Shown here: positions 1 to 8,526 of the stretch, one piece after another
How the letters are laid out: every line of letters begins with the position of its first letter
How positions within the stretch are numbered: the first letter of the stretch is position 1
NCBI GenBank assembly: GCA_016713305.1
Contig: JADJPK010000031.1
Span: 372,001-436,000, forward strand
Direction: 5' to 3'
DNA from: Betaproteobacteria bacterium
GTDB taxonomy: Bacteria; Pseudomonadota; Gammaproteobacteria; Burkholderiales; Ga0077523
DNA length: 64,000 nucleotides
The notes under the pieces: model-generated
Database searches by the model: none
The model's input: only the letters and a program-made list of their open reading frames with translations
Told to the model about the DNA's origin: nothing
Position numbers and translations under genes: made by a program

Positions 1-1
1 C

Positions 2-1117
2 CGCGACATCGGCATCACGGCCGCAGACTTCTCTCTTGCGATTGCGATCCAGAACATCGTGTGGGGAACCACTCAGCCGTTCGTGGGAATGCTGGCGGAC
101 CGGCACGGGGCGCGACCCGTCGCTCTCGCGGGAGTCGTGATCTATGCCGCGGGTCTCCTGGTGAGTCTCTATTCGGCATCGGCCCTGACCTTCACCGTCG
201 GTTCTGGTCTGTGCATCGGCCTCGCCCTGTCCTGTACCGGCAGCAATATCGCGATGAACGTGACGGCAAGGACCGCGTCGCCCGCGCGTCGCAGCCTGGC
301 GATGGGATCGGTGTCGGCGCTCGGTTCACTCGGGCTCACGCTCGCGTCGCCCCTTGCGCAATCGCTCATCTCGTCATCGGGCTGGCAGACGGCCATGATC
401 GGATTCCTGGCGCTGGCCGTCGTGATGCTTCCTGCCGCATTCCTCGCCGGAGGAGCCGACCGCATCTCACGTGAGACCGCCTCCGGGGCGCACCAGTCGG
501 TCTCGGAAGCGATCCGCGAAGCGCTGGGACACCGTGGTTATCTCGTTCTCGCCGGCGCCTTCTTCGTGTGCGGACTGCAGCTCGTGTTCATCACGACGCA
601 CCTGCCGGCATACCTCCAGATCTGCGGCATGGATGCCAGCGTCGGTTCCACGGCGCTGGCCGTGGTGGGACTGTTCAACGTGGGAGGCTCGTATCTGTTC
701 GGATGGCTGGGCGGACGATACTCGAAGCGCGCGCTGCTCGGTGGCATCTATGTTCTTCGTTCACTCTGTATCGCAGCCTACTTTTCCGTACCGCCTTCTC
801 CGACCAGCACCCTCCTGTTCGCTGCCGCAATGGGCACGCTCTGGCTGGGGGTCGTGCCTCTCGTGAGCGGTCTGGTCGTTCATCTCTTCGGGCTTCGATA
901 CATGGCGACCCTGTCCGGCATCGCATTCTTCAGTCACCAGGTCGGCTCGTTCGTCGGCGCTTGGGGCGGTGGAATGATCTACAGCACGCTGGGGTCCTAC
1001 GAGTGGGCGTGGAAGGGGGCCGTGATCATCGGCATCACGGCGGGACTGTGGCAGATGGGAATGAACGTGAGACCGGCGAAACGGATGGCCGCCCAGGGTG
1101 CTGCGGGCGTCGCCTGA
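2..1117 (+). CDS. MFS transporter (5' end outside window)
   Basis: Major facilitator superfamily permease of the inner membrane, missing its N-terminus because the window opens inside the gene. The frame is open from base 2, and the GTG at 59 is internal. About ten to eleven hydrophobic helices remain. A typical MFS loop motif between early helices, GMLADRHGARP, sits near the visible start and resembles the conserved MFS motif A (GxLaDrxGxkp). A central cytoplasmic loop rich in Ser/Glu separates the two halves. The substrate cannot be read from sequence. The neighbouring acid-catabolism genes are on the opposite strand, so a shared role is only a guess. The family assignment is firm. Confidence 0.85.
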   Translation, partial: RDIGITAADFSLAIAIQNIVWGTTQPFVGMLADRHGARPVALAGVVIYAAGLLVSLYSASALTFTVGSGLCIGLALSCTGSNIAMNVTARTASPARRSLAMGSVSALGSLGLTLASPLAQSLISSSGWQTAMIGFLALAVVMLPAAFLAGGADRISRETASGAHQSVSEAIREALGHRGYLVLAGAFFVCGLQLVFITTHLPAYLQICGMDASVGSTALAVVGLFNVGGSYLFGWLGGRYSKRALLGGIYVLRSLCIAAYFSVPPSPTSTLLFAAAMGTLWLGVVPLVSGLVVHLFGLRYMATLSGIAFFSHQVGSFVGAWGGGMIYSTLGSYEWAWKGAVIIGITAGLWQMGMNVRPAKRMAAQGAAGVA

Positions 1118-1195
1118 TGCGGTTTCCGGTCTCGCCGGTTGTCGTCCCCGGGACCGGTCGGGGGAGTCCGGTCGCCGGGATCGCTCTTCAGAGTG

Positions 1196-1486
1196 TTAGG
1201 CGGCCGTGCACTGCGCAATGAAGTCCTTGCGCTCCTCGCCTTTCAGTCCCTTGGACTTCGCTTCGGCAATGCAGGATTTCGACTTCTCCTTGAGCGCCAG
1301 CCGCTCCTGCTTTTCCTCGGGCGAGACGGACAGACACTGGCTCATGAAGGCCCGGCGTTCTTCGCCCTTGAGCGACTTGCTCTTCGCTTCGGCATTGCAA
1401 CTGCGCATCTTTTCCTGCTGCGTGGCGGCGTAGGCGTTGCCTGCTGCAGCGAGCGTGACGAGTGCGGCGATGATGATCTTCTTCAT
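1196..1486 (-). CDS. PsiF-repeat periplasmic protein
   Basis: Small secreted protein of 96 residues. The ATG at 1486 is chosen because AGGAGA lies just upstream and the product then opens with a clean signal peptide (MKKIIIAALVTLAAAGNAYA). The longer open frame upstream is Arg/Pro-rich and looks non-coding. The mature part holds two copies of a roughly 30-residue PsiF-type repeat, each with the pattern C-x-A-E-A-K-S-K-x-L-K-G-E-E-R and a closing Cys, so each repeat has a Cys pair. PsiF is named for phosphate-starvation induction in E. coli, but its biochemical role is unknown. I see no Pho box. Confidence 0.85.
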   Translation of the reverse strand: MKKIIIAALVTLAAAGNAYAATQQEKMRSCNAEAKSKSLKGEERRAFMSQCLSVSPEEKQERLALKEKSKSCIAEAKSKGLKGEERKDFIAQCTAA

Positions 1487-1697
1487 GCGGTTCTCCTGTT
1501 CGAGTTGATCGGGTTCGTTCGATCCTGCGGGGATGAACGAAGCGGATGCTATCGAGCGGAACCAGAATGGTCCCGGAGGCGACGCGCTCGGTCGAAATGC
1601 GCGACCACTCGTGGCATGTCGCGCGACCGGATCGGAAGAAGGAGCCTCGTACCTGCCTGACAGAAGTGCGAGAGCGGTCGAGGCCGCCACGGCTCTG

Positions 1698-2648
1698 TCA
1701 GGGAAGCAAGATCTCGTTCCGCAGGTCGGCACCGTCTCGCAGACGTGTGCAGTTCTCCATCGCGACGACGAAGCTCCGCTCGAGCGTTTCCGCAGTGAGC
1801 CAGGACAGATGGGGCATCACCACCACGTTGGCGAGGGACAGCAGGGGATTTCCGCTCGAGAGAGGCTCCCGGTCGAATACATCCAGCCCGGCCGCGCGAA
1901 CGTGGCCGGATCGAAGAGCCTCGACCAATGCGGCCTCCTCGATCAATCCGCCACGGGCGGTGTTGACCAGCACGACACCCCGTTTCATGCGACCCAGGGT
2001 ATCGCGATCGAGAAGATGCCGGGTTTCCTCCGTGAGCGGAAGATGCAGCGACACGATGTCGGAGACCGCGAGAAGTTCATCCAGCGTTGCCGGCTGGGCG
2101 ATTCCGTCGCCGGGGGTGCGCAGATCGAATGCGAGCACTCGCGCGCCGAGGGCCTGCAGCACTGGCGCCAGACGTCGCGGCACCTCGCCGTAACCCACGA
2201 GCCCGACCGTCTTGCCATGGACTTCCGTGACGTCGTCGGTACTGCCTGGAGGCAGAATCCAACCCTCGCCACGGCGGGTGGCCGCATCGAACGGGATCAC
2301 CTTGCGCAATGCGGCCAGCAGCAGCGCGAGCGCCATCTCGCATACGGCCTGACTGTTGGTGCCTGGCATGTTGGCGACACGAATGCCGCGGCGCTTCGCT
2401 TCCACGAGATCGATGGTGTTCACTCCCACGCCGATCTTCTGGATGAGGCGCAGCCGCGGCGCGACTGCCATGAGCTCCCGCGTGACCGGTTCCAGGACAT
2501 GAAGCAGGACATCGGTATCGACGAGTTCCCTCGCGATGTTCTCCCGGTCGGCCTCGTCCACCGTCACGATGCGCAACCATTCCGGTGCGCGGGCACTCAG
2601 GCGCTCCTGCAGGTCGGGACTGGCGCGATAGTGCAACAGTGCCTTCAC
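1698..2648 (-). CDS. D-2-hydroxyacid dehydrogenase (NAD-binding)
   Basis: NAD(P)-dependent reductase/dehydrogenase of 2-oxo/2-hydroxy acids, 316 residues, of the phosphoglycerate dehydrogenase-like family. The catalytic set is visible: Arg in NTARGGLI, Glu in DREP and His in VMPHLSW. The nucleotide loop reads GYGEVPRR, so the last Gly of the usual GxGxxG is replaced by Pro. The GTG start at 2648 has GGGAG upstream. It lies 12 bases after the stop of the enolase-family gene, so the two are probably co-transcribed and act in one acid-degradation route. The exact substrate is unknown. Confidence 0.85.
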   Translation of the reverse strand: MKALLHYRASPDLQERLSARAPEWLRIVTVDEADRENIARELVDTDVLLHVLEPVTRELMAVAPRLRLIQKIGVGVNTIDLVEAKRRGIRVANMPGTNSQAVCEMALALLLAALRKVIPFDAATRRGEGWILPPGSTDDVTEVHGKTVGLVGYGEVPRRLAPVLQALGARVLAFDLRTPGDGIAQPATLDELLAVSDIVSLHLPLTEETRHLLDRDTLGRMKRGVVLVNTARGGLIEEAALVEALRSGHVRAAGLDVFDREPLSSGNPLLSLANVVVMPHLSWLTAETLERSFVVAMENCTRLRDGADLRNEILLP

Positions 2649-2660
2649 GCTGGCACTCCC

Positions 2661-3743
2661 TCAGAAGGTGACGCGGTGACGCGCGATGGCGTCGTCGTCC
2701 CAATCGATCCCGAGCCCCGGCGCTTCGGGCGCAGTGACGCAGCCATCGACAATGGGCAAAGGCGAGCGCCGCAGTCCGCCCGCGACATCCATGACTTCCA
2801 GCCAATGCGCCGTGGGGGTGACGCTCAGAAGATGAGCGCTCGCCTCCGGAAAAAGATGGGACGACATCGGAATGCCTGCGCTGCGGGCCAGCGCCGCAGC
2901 CTCCAGCCAGCCGCTCACCCCATGGATGAACTGGGCGTCAGGCATGACCAGATCCATGGCGTTCGCCGCAATGGCGGCCCGCATCTCGCCAGGCCCGTTG
3001 AAGTTCTCGCCGATCTGGATGGGAGTGGCGACGGCGGCCGCAATGCGGGCACAACTCTCGAAATCGTCCGCGATCACCGGCTCCTCGATCCATTCGAGGC
3101 CTTCGCCGTCCAGCGCGCGGCACCGTGCCATCGCTTCCACCGGGTCGAGAGACTGGTTGTAGTCGATCATCAGCGCCACGTCGGCCCGCAACGCCTTGCG
3201 GGCCGCGCGCACGCAAGCGAGGTCCTCCGCGAACCTGGGGAAGCCGGCCTTGACCTTCATGCCGGCGTATCCGGCGGCGTTGGTCTCCTCCGCCACCGCC
3301 ACGACGGTCTTCGCGTCGTAGAGGCCCAGGCTGTTGTATGCACGCACGGGCCGGGGCGAGCCGCCGAGGGCGCGAACCAGGGGCACATTCTGCGCCTGCG
3401 ACCATGCATCCCAGATGGCCATGTCGAGGCCGCCGATGGCGACACCCACCAGATTCTTCATGCCCATCAGACGGCAACGCCGATTGAGAAACGAGAAGAC
3501 ATCGCGGGGCGCCACCGGCATGCCGGCAATCAGCGTCCCCAGACCTGCGATCGTGCGATCGAGCGCAGGAAGGAGTTCCTTCAAGTATGTATCCGTGTAC
3601 GACCGGCCGACGATCCCGGTGTCCGTGATCACGTCGATGATCACCAGCGGAAACTGTTCGATGCGCCCGGAGGCGGTCACCAGGGGACAGGGAAGCGGAG
3701 CCAGGACAGGCGTGGTCCGAATCGATTCGATCTTCATGAGCAT
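2661..3743 (-). CDS. Enolase-superfamily acid dehydratase/racemase (mandelate racemase group)
   Basis: Mandelate racemase/muconate lactonizing enzyme family protein, 360 residues. Catalytic features can be placed: KVK at residues 163-165, metal ligands Asp194, Glu220/221 and Glu246, and an Asp269/His296 dyad as in the mandelate-racemase and sugar-acid dehydratase subgroup. These enzymes abstract the proton alpha to a carboxylate of a hydroxy or sugar acid. The ATG at 3743 has GGAGG five bases upstream; a second ATG at 3737 is possible. It heads a pair with the D-2-hydroxyacid dehydrogenase and follows the SDR gene. Dehydration or racemisation of an aldonic or hydroxy acid is the likely reaction, but the substrate is not identifiable. 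Confidence 0.85.
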   Translation of the reverse strand: MLMKIESIRTTPVLAPLPCPLVTASGRIEQFPLVIIDVITDTGIVGRSYTDTYLKELLPALDRTIAGLGTLIAGMPVAPRDVFSFLNRRCRLMGMKNLVGVAIGGLDMAIWDAWSQAQNVPLVRALGGSPRPVRAYNSLGLYDAKTVVAVAEETNAAGYAGMKVKAGFPRFAEDLACVRAARKALRADVALMIDYNQSLDPVEAMARCRALDGEGLEWIEEPVIADDFESCARIAAAVATPIQIGENFNGPGEMRAAIAANAMDLVMPDAQFIHGVSGWLEAAALARSAGIPMSSHLFPEASAHLLSVTPTAHWLEVMDVAGGLRRSPLPIVDGCVTAPEAPGLGIDWDDDAIARHRVTF

Positions 3744-3798
3744 CTACTCCTCCAAAATGGGTGCCGATCTGCGACAGTGACCTGATCCGGCGTACGGA

Positions 3799-4500
3799 TC
3801 ACGCGACGCAGTAGCCGCCGTCGACGGGGAGCACCGCGCCGGTCACGTAGCGGGCCTCGTCCGACACCAGGAACGCGATGACATCCGCGACATCGCGAGG
3901 ATCGCCCCATCGCCCGAGCGGTATGCGCTGCGTGATGGCGGCATTGCGCACCGGATCGGTCCGGGCACCCGACGAGAGCTGCGTTTCGATCCAGCCCGGC
4001 GCCACGGCGTTGACCCGCACTCCCTCGGCCGCGAACGCCACCGCATGCGATCTCGTGAGCGAGACCACGGCACCCTTGCTCGCCGAGTAGGCGGGATTGC
4101 GCTGCGAGCCGAACGAACTCCATACCGACGCCACGTTCACAATGGCGCCGCGCCCGGCGGCAAGTGCCGGCCGGAACAGTACCGAAGCGCGCTCGGTGCC
4201 GATCAGATTGACGTCGATCACGCGGCGGAACCCCTCGCCCGCGAACTCCTGCCCGTTGTGAAGAATGATCCCGGCCGAATTCACGAGCGCATGCACCACC
4301 GGATGCGTCCCGGCCACGGCGGCCAGCGCCTGGTCGTCGGTGACATCGAGCGAACTGAACCGCAACACCTCGGGCCACTGAGCATCGCGATCACGGCCGT
4401 AGCAGTGGACGATCCAGCCCTTCTCGACCAGTACCTCCGCAGTCGCCCGGCCGATGCCGGTGCCGCCGCCGATCACGACGGCGATGTTGTTCTCACTCAT
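3799..4500 (-). CDS. SDR family oxidoreductase
   Basis: Short-chain dehydrogenase/reductase, 233 residues from the ATG at 4500, which has GGAGAA upstream; the open frame continues further up but lacks SDR content. The Rossmann glycine motif GGGTGIG is at residues 11-17, NSAG near 74, and the catalytic Ser about 125, Tyr138 and Lys142 in YSASK. These are cytosolic NAD(P)-dependent alcohol/ketone oxidoreductases. It lies 55 bases upstream of the enolase-family gene in the same direction, so it probably oxidises the hydroxyl of the same substrate or product. The substrate is not known. Confidence 0.85.
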   Translation of the reverse strand: MSENNIAVVIGGGTGIGRATAEVLVEKGWIVHCYGRDRDAQWPEVLRFSSLDVTDDQALAAVAGTHPVVHALVNSAGIILHNGQEFAGEGFRRVIDVNLIGTERASVLFRPALAAGRGAIVNVASVWSSFGSQRNPAYSASKGAVVSLTRSHAVAFAAEGVRVNAVAPGWIETQLSSGARTDPVRNAAITQRIPLGRWGDPRDVADVIAFLVSDEARYVTGAVLPVDGGYCVA

Positions 4501-4697
4501 GGGTTTCTCCGGAAACTGATGCGGCACGATCGCGGACGGGCGCCGGGCCGACGATTGTTCGAGGCTGGCTGCAAGTGTGGAGGATCGTATCGAGGATCGA
4601 TGCCGTGGTGCAACCTTCGGCTCAGTGGCGCGGGGCCAGGTCCCGATGAACGGATCCTGCACGATCGCGCCCCTGGCCGGCAGGCAGGCCGTAACGA

Positions 4698-6122
4698 TCA
4701 GGGCAGACGTAGTACCTTGCCGGGGTTCATCAACAATGCCGGATCGAATGCCCGCTTCAGCGCGCGCATCAGATCGAGTTCCACTTCGCTCTTGTAGCGC
4801 GCAGCCTCATCCCGCTTGACCTGTCCCAGACCGTGTTCCGCGCTGATGCTTCCGTCGAAGCGGTGCACCAGTTCGTGCACGACACCGTTGACCGCGCCCG
4901 TTTGCTGCGAGAAAGCTTCATCGGTCCAGTTTTCGGGGCGTGTCATGTTGTAGTGAAGATTGCCGTCGCCGAGGTGGCCGAAGGGAACGATGCGTATACC
5001 GGGAACGAGCCCGACAAGCGCACGCTCGCCCTCAAGCAGAAACTCCGGAATCTGCGAGATCGGCACGGAGATGTCGTGCTTGATGCTGTAGCCCGCACGG
5101 GTCTGCGCTTCGGGAATGTGCTCCCGCAGATGCCAGAAGCTCCGCGCCTGCGCGACATTCTGCGCAACCACCGCGTCGCTCAAGATGCCTGCCTCCAACT
5201 GGCGCTCGAGCAGAGCGAGGACCCTCGTCTGCAATGCCGCTTCATCGTCCGAGTCGGTGGCTTCGATCAGCACGTGCCAGGGATGGGGGGCGGCCAGAGG
5301 GGACTGGGTGCCTTCGATGTGCCTGAGCGCGAGCGCGAGCGGGAGATCGGCGATCAGTTCGAACGCCGTGAGCCTCGCGCCGAGCGCTTCCTGCGCCGCA
5401 CCCAGCAACTGCACAGCCGCTCCGGGATCGGGCAGGCCTACCCACGCCGTCACGTTCGCCTTCGGTTGGGGGAAGAGCTTGAGGACCGCTGCGGTGATGA
5501 TGCCGAGCGTGCCTTCGCCTCCGACGAAAAGCTGCTTCAGATCGTAGCCCGTATTGTCCTTGCGCAAGGCCCTGAGGCCGTTCCACACCCGCCCGTCAGG
5601 CAGCACGACCTCGAGTCCGAGCGTGAGGTCGCGCGTGTTGCCGTAGCGCAGGACATGCACCCCGCCCGCGTTGGTGGACAAGTTGCCGCCGATCATGCAA
5701 CTGCCTTCGGCGCCGAGGCTCAAGGGGAACAGCCGCCCGGCTTCCTCGGCGGCCTGCTGCACCTGCTCGAGAATGCACCCGGCTTCGACCGTGATGGTGT
5801 TGTTGTCCTTGTCGACGGACCGGACCCGGTTCATTCGCTTGAGACTCACGACAACCGGCGTGTCGCCCGCCTGAGGTGTGGCGCCCCCGCAGAGTCCGGT
5901 ATTGCCGCCCTGCGGGACGATCGCGACGCCCGCTTCGACACACGTACGCACAACGTCGGACACTTCGCCCGTCGTCCGCGGGAGCGCCACACAGAGGGCG
6001 TCGCCGCGAAGGCGCCTGCGCCAGTCCACGAGGAAGGGTTCGAGATCGGCCGGGTCGGTCAGCAGATCGCCGGGCGCAAGAATGGAGCGCAGCCGGTGAA
6101 TGAGATGGTCGGTTTCGTTCAT
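4698..6122 (-). CDS. FAD-linked D-2-hydroxyacid dehydrogenase (GlcD/D2HGDH-like)
   Basis: FAD-binding oxidase, 474 residues from the ATG at 6122 (a GTG at 6188 would add 22 poorly conserved residues). The PCMH-type FAD domain carries PQGGNTGLCGGATP and GEGTLGI. The C-terminal half has the metal/substrate His motifs PFGHLGDGNLHYN and SAEHGLGQVKRD typical of D-lactate, glycolate and D-2-hydroxyglutarate dehydrogenases. It oxidises a D-2-hydroxy acid to the 2-oxo acid and passes electrons to a carrier. As the first gene of the leftward catabolic cluster, it fits a pathway for a hydroxy or sugar acid. Choosing one family member over another needs phylogeny. Confidence 0.85.
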   Translation of the reverse strand: MNETDHLIHRLRSILAPGDLLTDPADLEPFLVDWRRRLRGDALCVALPRTTGEVSDVVRTCVEAGVAIVPQGGNTGLCGGATPQAGDTPVVVSLKRMNRVRSVDKDNNTITVEAGCILEQVQQAAEEAGRLFPLSLGAEGSCMIGGNLSTNAGGVHVLRYGNTRDLTLGLEVVLPDGRVWNGLRALRKDNTGYDLKQLFVGGEGTLGIITAAVLKLFPQPKANVTAWVGLPDPGAAVQLLGAAQEALGARLTAFELIADLPLALALRHIEGTQSPLAAPHPWHVLIEATDSDDEAALQTRVLALLERQLEAGILSDAVVAQNVAQARSFWHLREHIPEAQTRAGYSIKHDISVPISQIPEFLLEGERALVGLVPGIRIVPFGHLGDGNLHYNMTRPENWTDEAFSQQTGAVNGVVHELVHRFDGSISAEHGLGQVKRDEAARYKSEVELDLMRALKRAFDPALLMNPGKVLRLP

Positions 6123-6228
6123 GCGTGTCCGGGAGAAATCAGCCTGCACGGCCGCGGGAAGGTGACGGATACCGACATTGTCACTCACAGGAGGCAGCGC
6201 AGGAGAGCACCCTGGTACGTCCTACGTG

Positions 6229-7221
6229 TCAGACGCCAGCGGGATGGGGAGGGGGCCGCCGGATGACCTTGCGTGCGATGTACGCCCGCCGGTGCATCTG
6301 CGCTGCGTGGAAGATATCGGTCCTCGAGCGTCCCAGGAGCCACAGACTCAGATTCCAGTCCCCAAGCACGTAGAAGCGCATCACCATCTGGCGCAGCCGG
6401 AAGAACCGGCCGACGTACTGCCGCGCCGTCACTCCGCTGCGAAACCGGATGCAGAGCGTGTAGTAGCGGCCTCCCACGCCCAGATGGACATCGTGGATGT
6501 CCTCCCACGACGCAAACGATGGTTCACGCCGGTTGTCCGTGATCCCGTGTTCGTCCACGACCAGCACCGGCCCCGATGTGAGCACGGCACGAATTCCCGA
6601 TTTCGCAGCGATGAGAAAGTACGGCAGCCAGACGAGGATTGCGGTCACACCGGCGATCTGGGTCAGAACATTGCCGAAGATTCCGATGAACACGTTCAGC
6701 GAGAGCCATACCGTGACGGCAGCGATCACCGTCAGGAATGCCCAACCGAATCCGCGGGAGTAGCCCACCTCCAGCACTTCCGGAGACGCCCCTGCATGAG
6801 GCGGAAGAGCATCGGAAACGTCCGGCCTGGGAGAACGCAGATACATGACCAGACAGACCACCCAGGCGATACCCGTGAGTCCGATGATCTGCCGCCCCGT
6901 CCGATGGTGGGGAAGCGCCGATCCGGCAACCCATAGATAGGCCCAGATGAGCGACACCAGCATGGGAAGCGAGAAGACGGCGAGCGCATGCCGGACCCGG
7001 GACCGGAGCCACGGCGACGTCGGTAGATCCCTCCCCTGGAACTTGCGCACCGACGGCTGGCGCAATACGGCGTGATGCCAGAGTACGATCAGTGCGCCGA
7101 TCACCCAGGCGTGAACGAGCCACGACGGACGGGAGGTCCCCGCTTGTATCTGCCATGCCATGACGCCCGCCGCGAACGCGGCGGCGACTGCGAGCATGAC
7201 GAGCTTGAAACGCAACGTCAC
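6229..7221 (-). CDS. Multi-pass membrane protein, 5' end probably frameshifted
   Basis: Integral membrane protein of about 330 residues from a GTG at 7221. Roughly six hydrophobic helices are followed by a soluble C-terminal part of about 110 residues (GVGGRYYTLCIRFRSG region). I do not recognise a named family. The likely true start is the ATG at 7307, which overlaps the stop of the preceding gene as TGATG and has AAAGGA upstream. That frame stops after 29 codons at a TGA overlapping the GTG at 7221. One base appears to be missing between 7307 and 7221, so the real protein would be about 358 residues. It is the last gene of the pilin-led chain. Confidence 0.7.
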   Translation of the reverse strand: MTLRFKLVMLAVAAAFAAGVMAWQIQAGTSRPSWLVHAWVIGALIVLWHHAVLRQPSVRKFQGRDLPTSPWLRSRVRHALAVFSLPMLVSLIWAYLWVAGSALPHHRTGRQIIGLTGIAWVVCLVMYLRSPRPDVSDALPPHAGASPEVLEVGYSRGFGWAFLTVIAAVTVWLSLNVFIGIFGNVLTQIAGVTAILVWLPYFLIAAKSGIRAVLTSGPVLVVDEHGITDNRREPSFASWEDIHDVHLGVGGRYYTLCIRFRSGVTARQYVGRFFRLRQMVMRFYVLGDWNLSLWLLGRSRTDIFHAAQMHRRAYIARKVIRRPPPHPAGV

Positions 7222-7306
7222 CGGATAGGCCCACCCGCCGATTCGGGACGGCCGCGATGTGGAATGACCAGCATTTCCGGACAATCGTCGAACCGCTGCA
7301 CCATCA

Positions 7307-7663
7307 TCAGATGTCCTTTCGAGACAATCGCCGGCCCACGATCTTCGCGAGCAGCATGCCCGGCAGGGCGAGAAACGCAAGCAGGATCGCCGCAGGCAAC
7401 CACAGGTTGCCCGGATCGCCCGCTTTCAAGGCCATGCAGACACCCTGCGTCTGGAAGAGCAAGAGGACCCATCGCCAGGGCTGGTGGGGATGGCGATATC
7501 CGAGGAGCGCACTCAACAGAAGTCCCAGCGGGTACACGACGACCCAGTACAAGGAAGAGTCCCATGGTTCGCGCCTGTCGGTCAGCACGGACGCGGCGAG
7601 CCAGAGAATCACGCCCGACGCCACGGCGGTCATGCCAGCCTGCACGTCGCTGGGGCGAATCAT
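7307..7663 (-). CDS. Small hydrophobic membrane protein in pilin operon
   Basis: Unrecognised protein of 118 residues with about three to four transmembrane helices and a basic tail ending KIVGRRLSRKDI. The ATG at 7663 is fixed by AGGAG upstream and by an ATGA overlap with the stop of the 71-residue gene before it. Its own stop overlaps the next start as TGATG. The tight coupling on both sides suggests stoichiometric production with the pilin-like protein and the larger membrane protein. An accessory role in membrane assembly is inference only. Confidence 0.7.
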   Translation of the reverse strand: MIRPSDVQAGMTAVASGVILWLAASVLTDRREPWDSSLYWVVVYPLGLLLSALLGYRHPHQPWRWVLLLFQTQGVCMALKAGDPGNLWLPAAILLAFLALPGMLLAKIVGRRLSRKDI

Positions 7664-7875
7664 GAAAGGCCGCACTCCTGCCCGATCGCACCCGTGGCCG
7701 CCTCGAGTGGCTGGTCGCCGGAACGTCGCAAATCGCAATCCAGTGTTTCGAAACCCTGGCTCACCCACCACGCCCCCTGCGCATCCTTGAACCCAGCGAC
7801 GGTCTCCCGGCTGTTGTCGGCCCACGGATTGAACACTGAATCGCCAATGGACAGGCAGGTCCCGGTCCGGGTCAT
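7660..7875 (-). CDS. 71-residue hypothetical protein coupled to pilin gene
   Basis: Short protein of 71 residues, not recognised. The reading frame is supported by its borders: the ATG at 7875 overlaps the pilin stop (ATGA), and its TGA overlaps the next ATG (ATGA). The product is soluble and aromatic-rich in the middle (AQGAWWVSQGFETLDCDL), with three Cys and no signal peptide or helix. It could instead be a displaced C-terminal part of the pilin if a base is missing near 7872; the Cys residues would suit a pilin disulfide loop. Comparison with homologous loci would decide. Confidence 0.6.
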   Translation of the reverse strand: MTRTGTCLSIGDSVFNPWADNSRETVAGFKDAQGAWWVSQGFETLDCDLRRSGDQPLEAATGAIGQECGLS

Positions 7876-8267
7876 GGATACAGTCTGTCCGTGTTGCTGT
7901 CCACGATGGCAAGAACGGCCGGCGTGGAGCTCGATTCCGGAGTCGCGACTTCGATACCGTACTCCGAATCGGGCTCCCACATGTAGGGTCCCCCGGGGGC
8001 GAACCAGGAGCTCTGAGTCTGCGAATCCAGCTTCGACAGCAGCGTTGCCCCGTCCACGATAGGCGTGATTCCCGCTCTTCCGACCCTGGCCGCCGCAAAG
8101 TTCAACTGCGCGGAAGCGTTGGCCGCCGTGTAAACGCCCTTGATGACAGTGAACTTGGCTTCGGCCCGCATGTTCAGGAACTTCGGCAGGGCCACGGCCG
8201 CCAGGACGCCGAGGATGACGATCACCGTCACCAGTTCGATCAGGGTAAATCCGTTGCGCCGGTCCAT
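7872..8267 (-). CDS. Type IV pilin-like protein (prepilin N-terminal motif)
   Basis: Pilin or pseudopilin of 131 residues. The N-terminus is MDRRNG followed by FTLIELVTVIVILGVLAAV, the class III prepilin signal: cleavage after Gly, N-methylation of Phe, and Glu at +5 of the mature chain. The start at 8267 leaves the usual short basic leader. The rest of the long hydrophobic helix and a small globular domain follow. Such proteins are inserted in the inner membrane and assembled into type IV pili or type II secretion pseudopili. No prepilin peptidase or pilus ATPase gene is nearby, so this is an orphan pilin locus with three unknown partners downstream. Confidence 0.85.
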   Translation of the reverse strand: MDRRNGFTLIELVTVIVILGVLAAVALPKFLNMRAEAKFTVIKGVYTAANASAQLNFAAARVGRAGITPIVDGATLLSKLDSQTQSSWFAPGGPYMWEPDSEYGIEVATPESSSTPAVLAIVDSNTDRLYP

Positions 8268-8526
8268 GGGAACATCTGCGTGATTTTCCAGTCTCCCCGT
8301 TGACGTCACGAATCGGCGGGGCTTGAGGCTTCCTGCGCGCCTGGAGTCAGGATCCCGCCAGCAGACTTGGCCAGGGCTCGGCGTCCCGTTCGATACGGTC
8401 AGGTCACCCGGTCACGCCCCTACTGGCTTCAGTCCGGATTTGCCGGCCGGCAACAGGCTGTTCCAACCTTGCGCGTTCCTCTCCCGGTGTCACCCATCGA
8501 ATTGCCGGGGTGACCGTTCCTCGAGT

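Noticed and set aside
1533..3785. A 750-codon rightward open frame
   Set aside because: It is antisense to the D-2-hydroxyacid dehydrogenase and enolase-family genes, with a composition typical of a GC-rich shadow frame.
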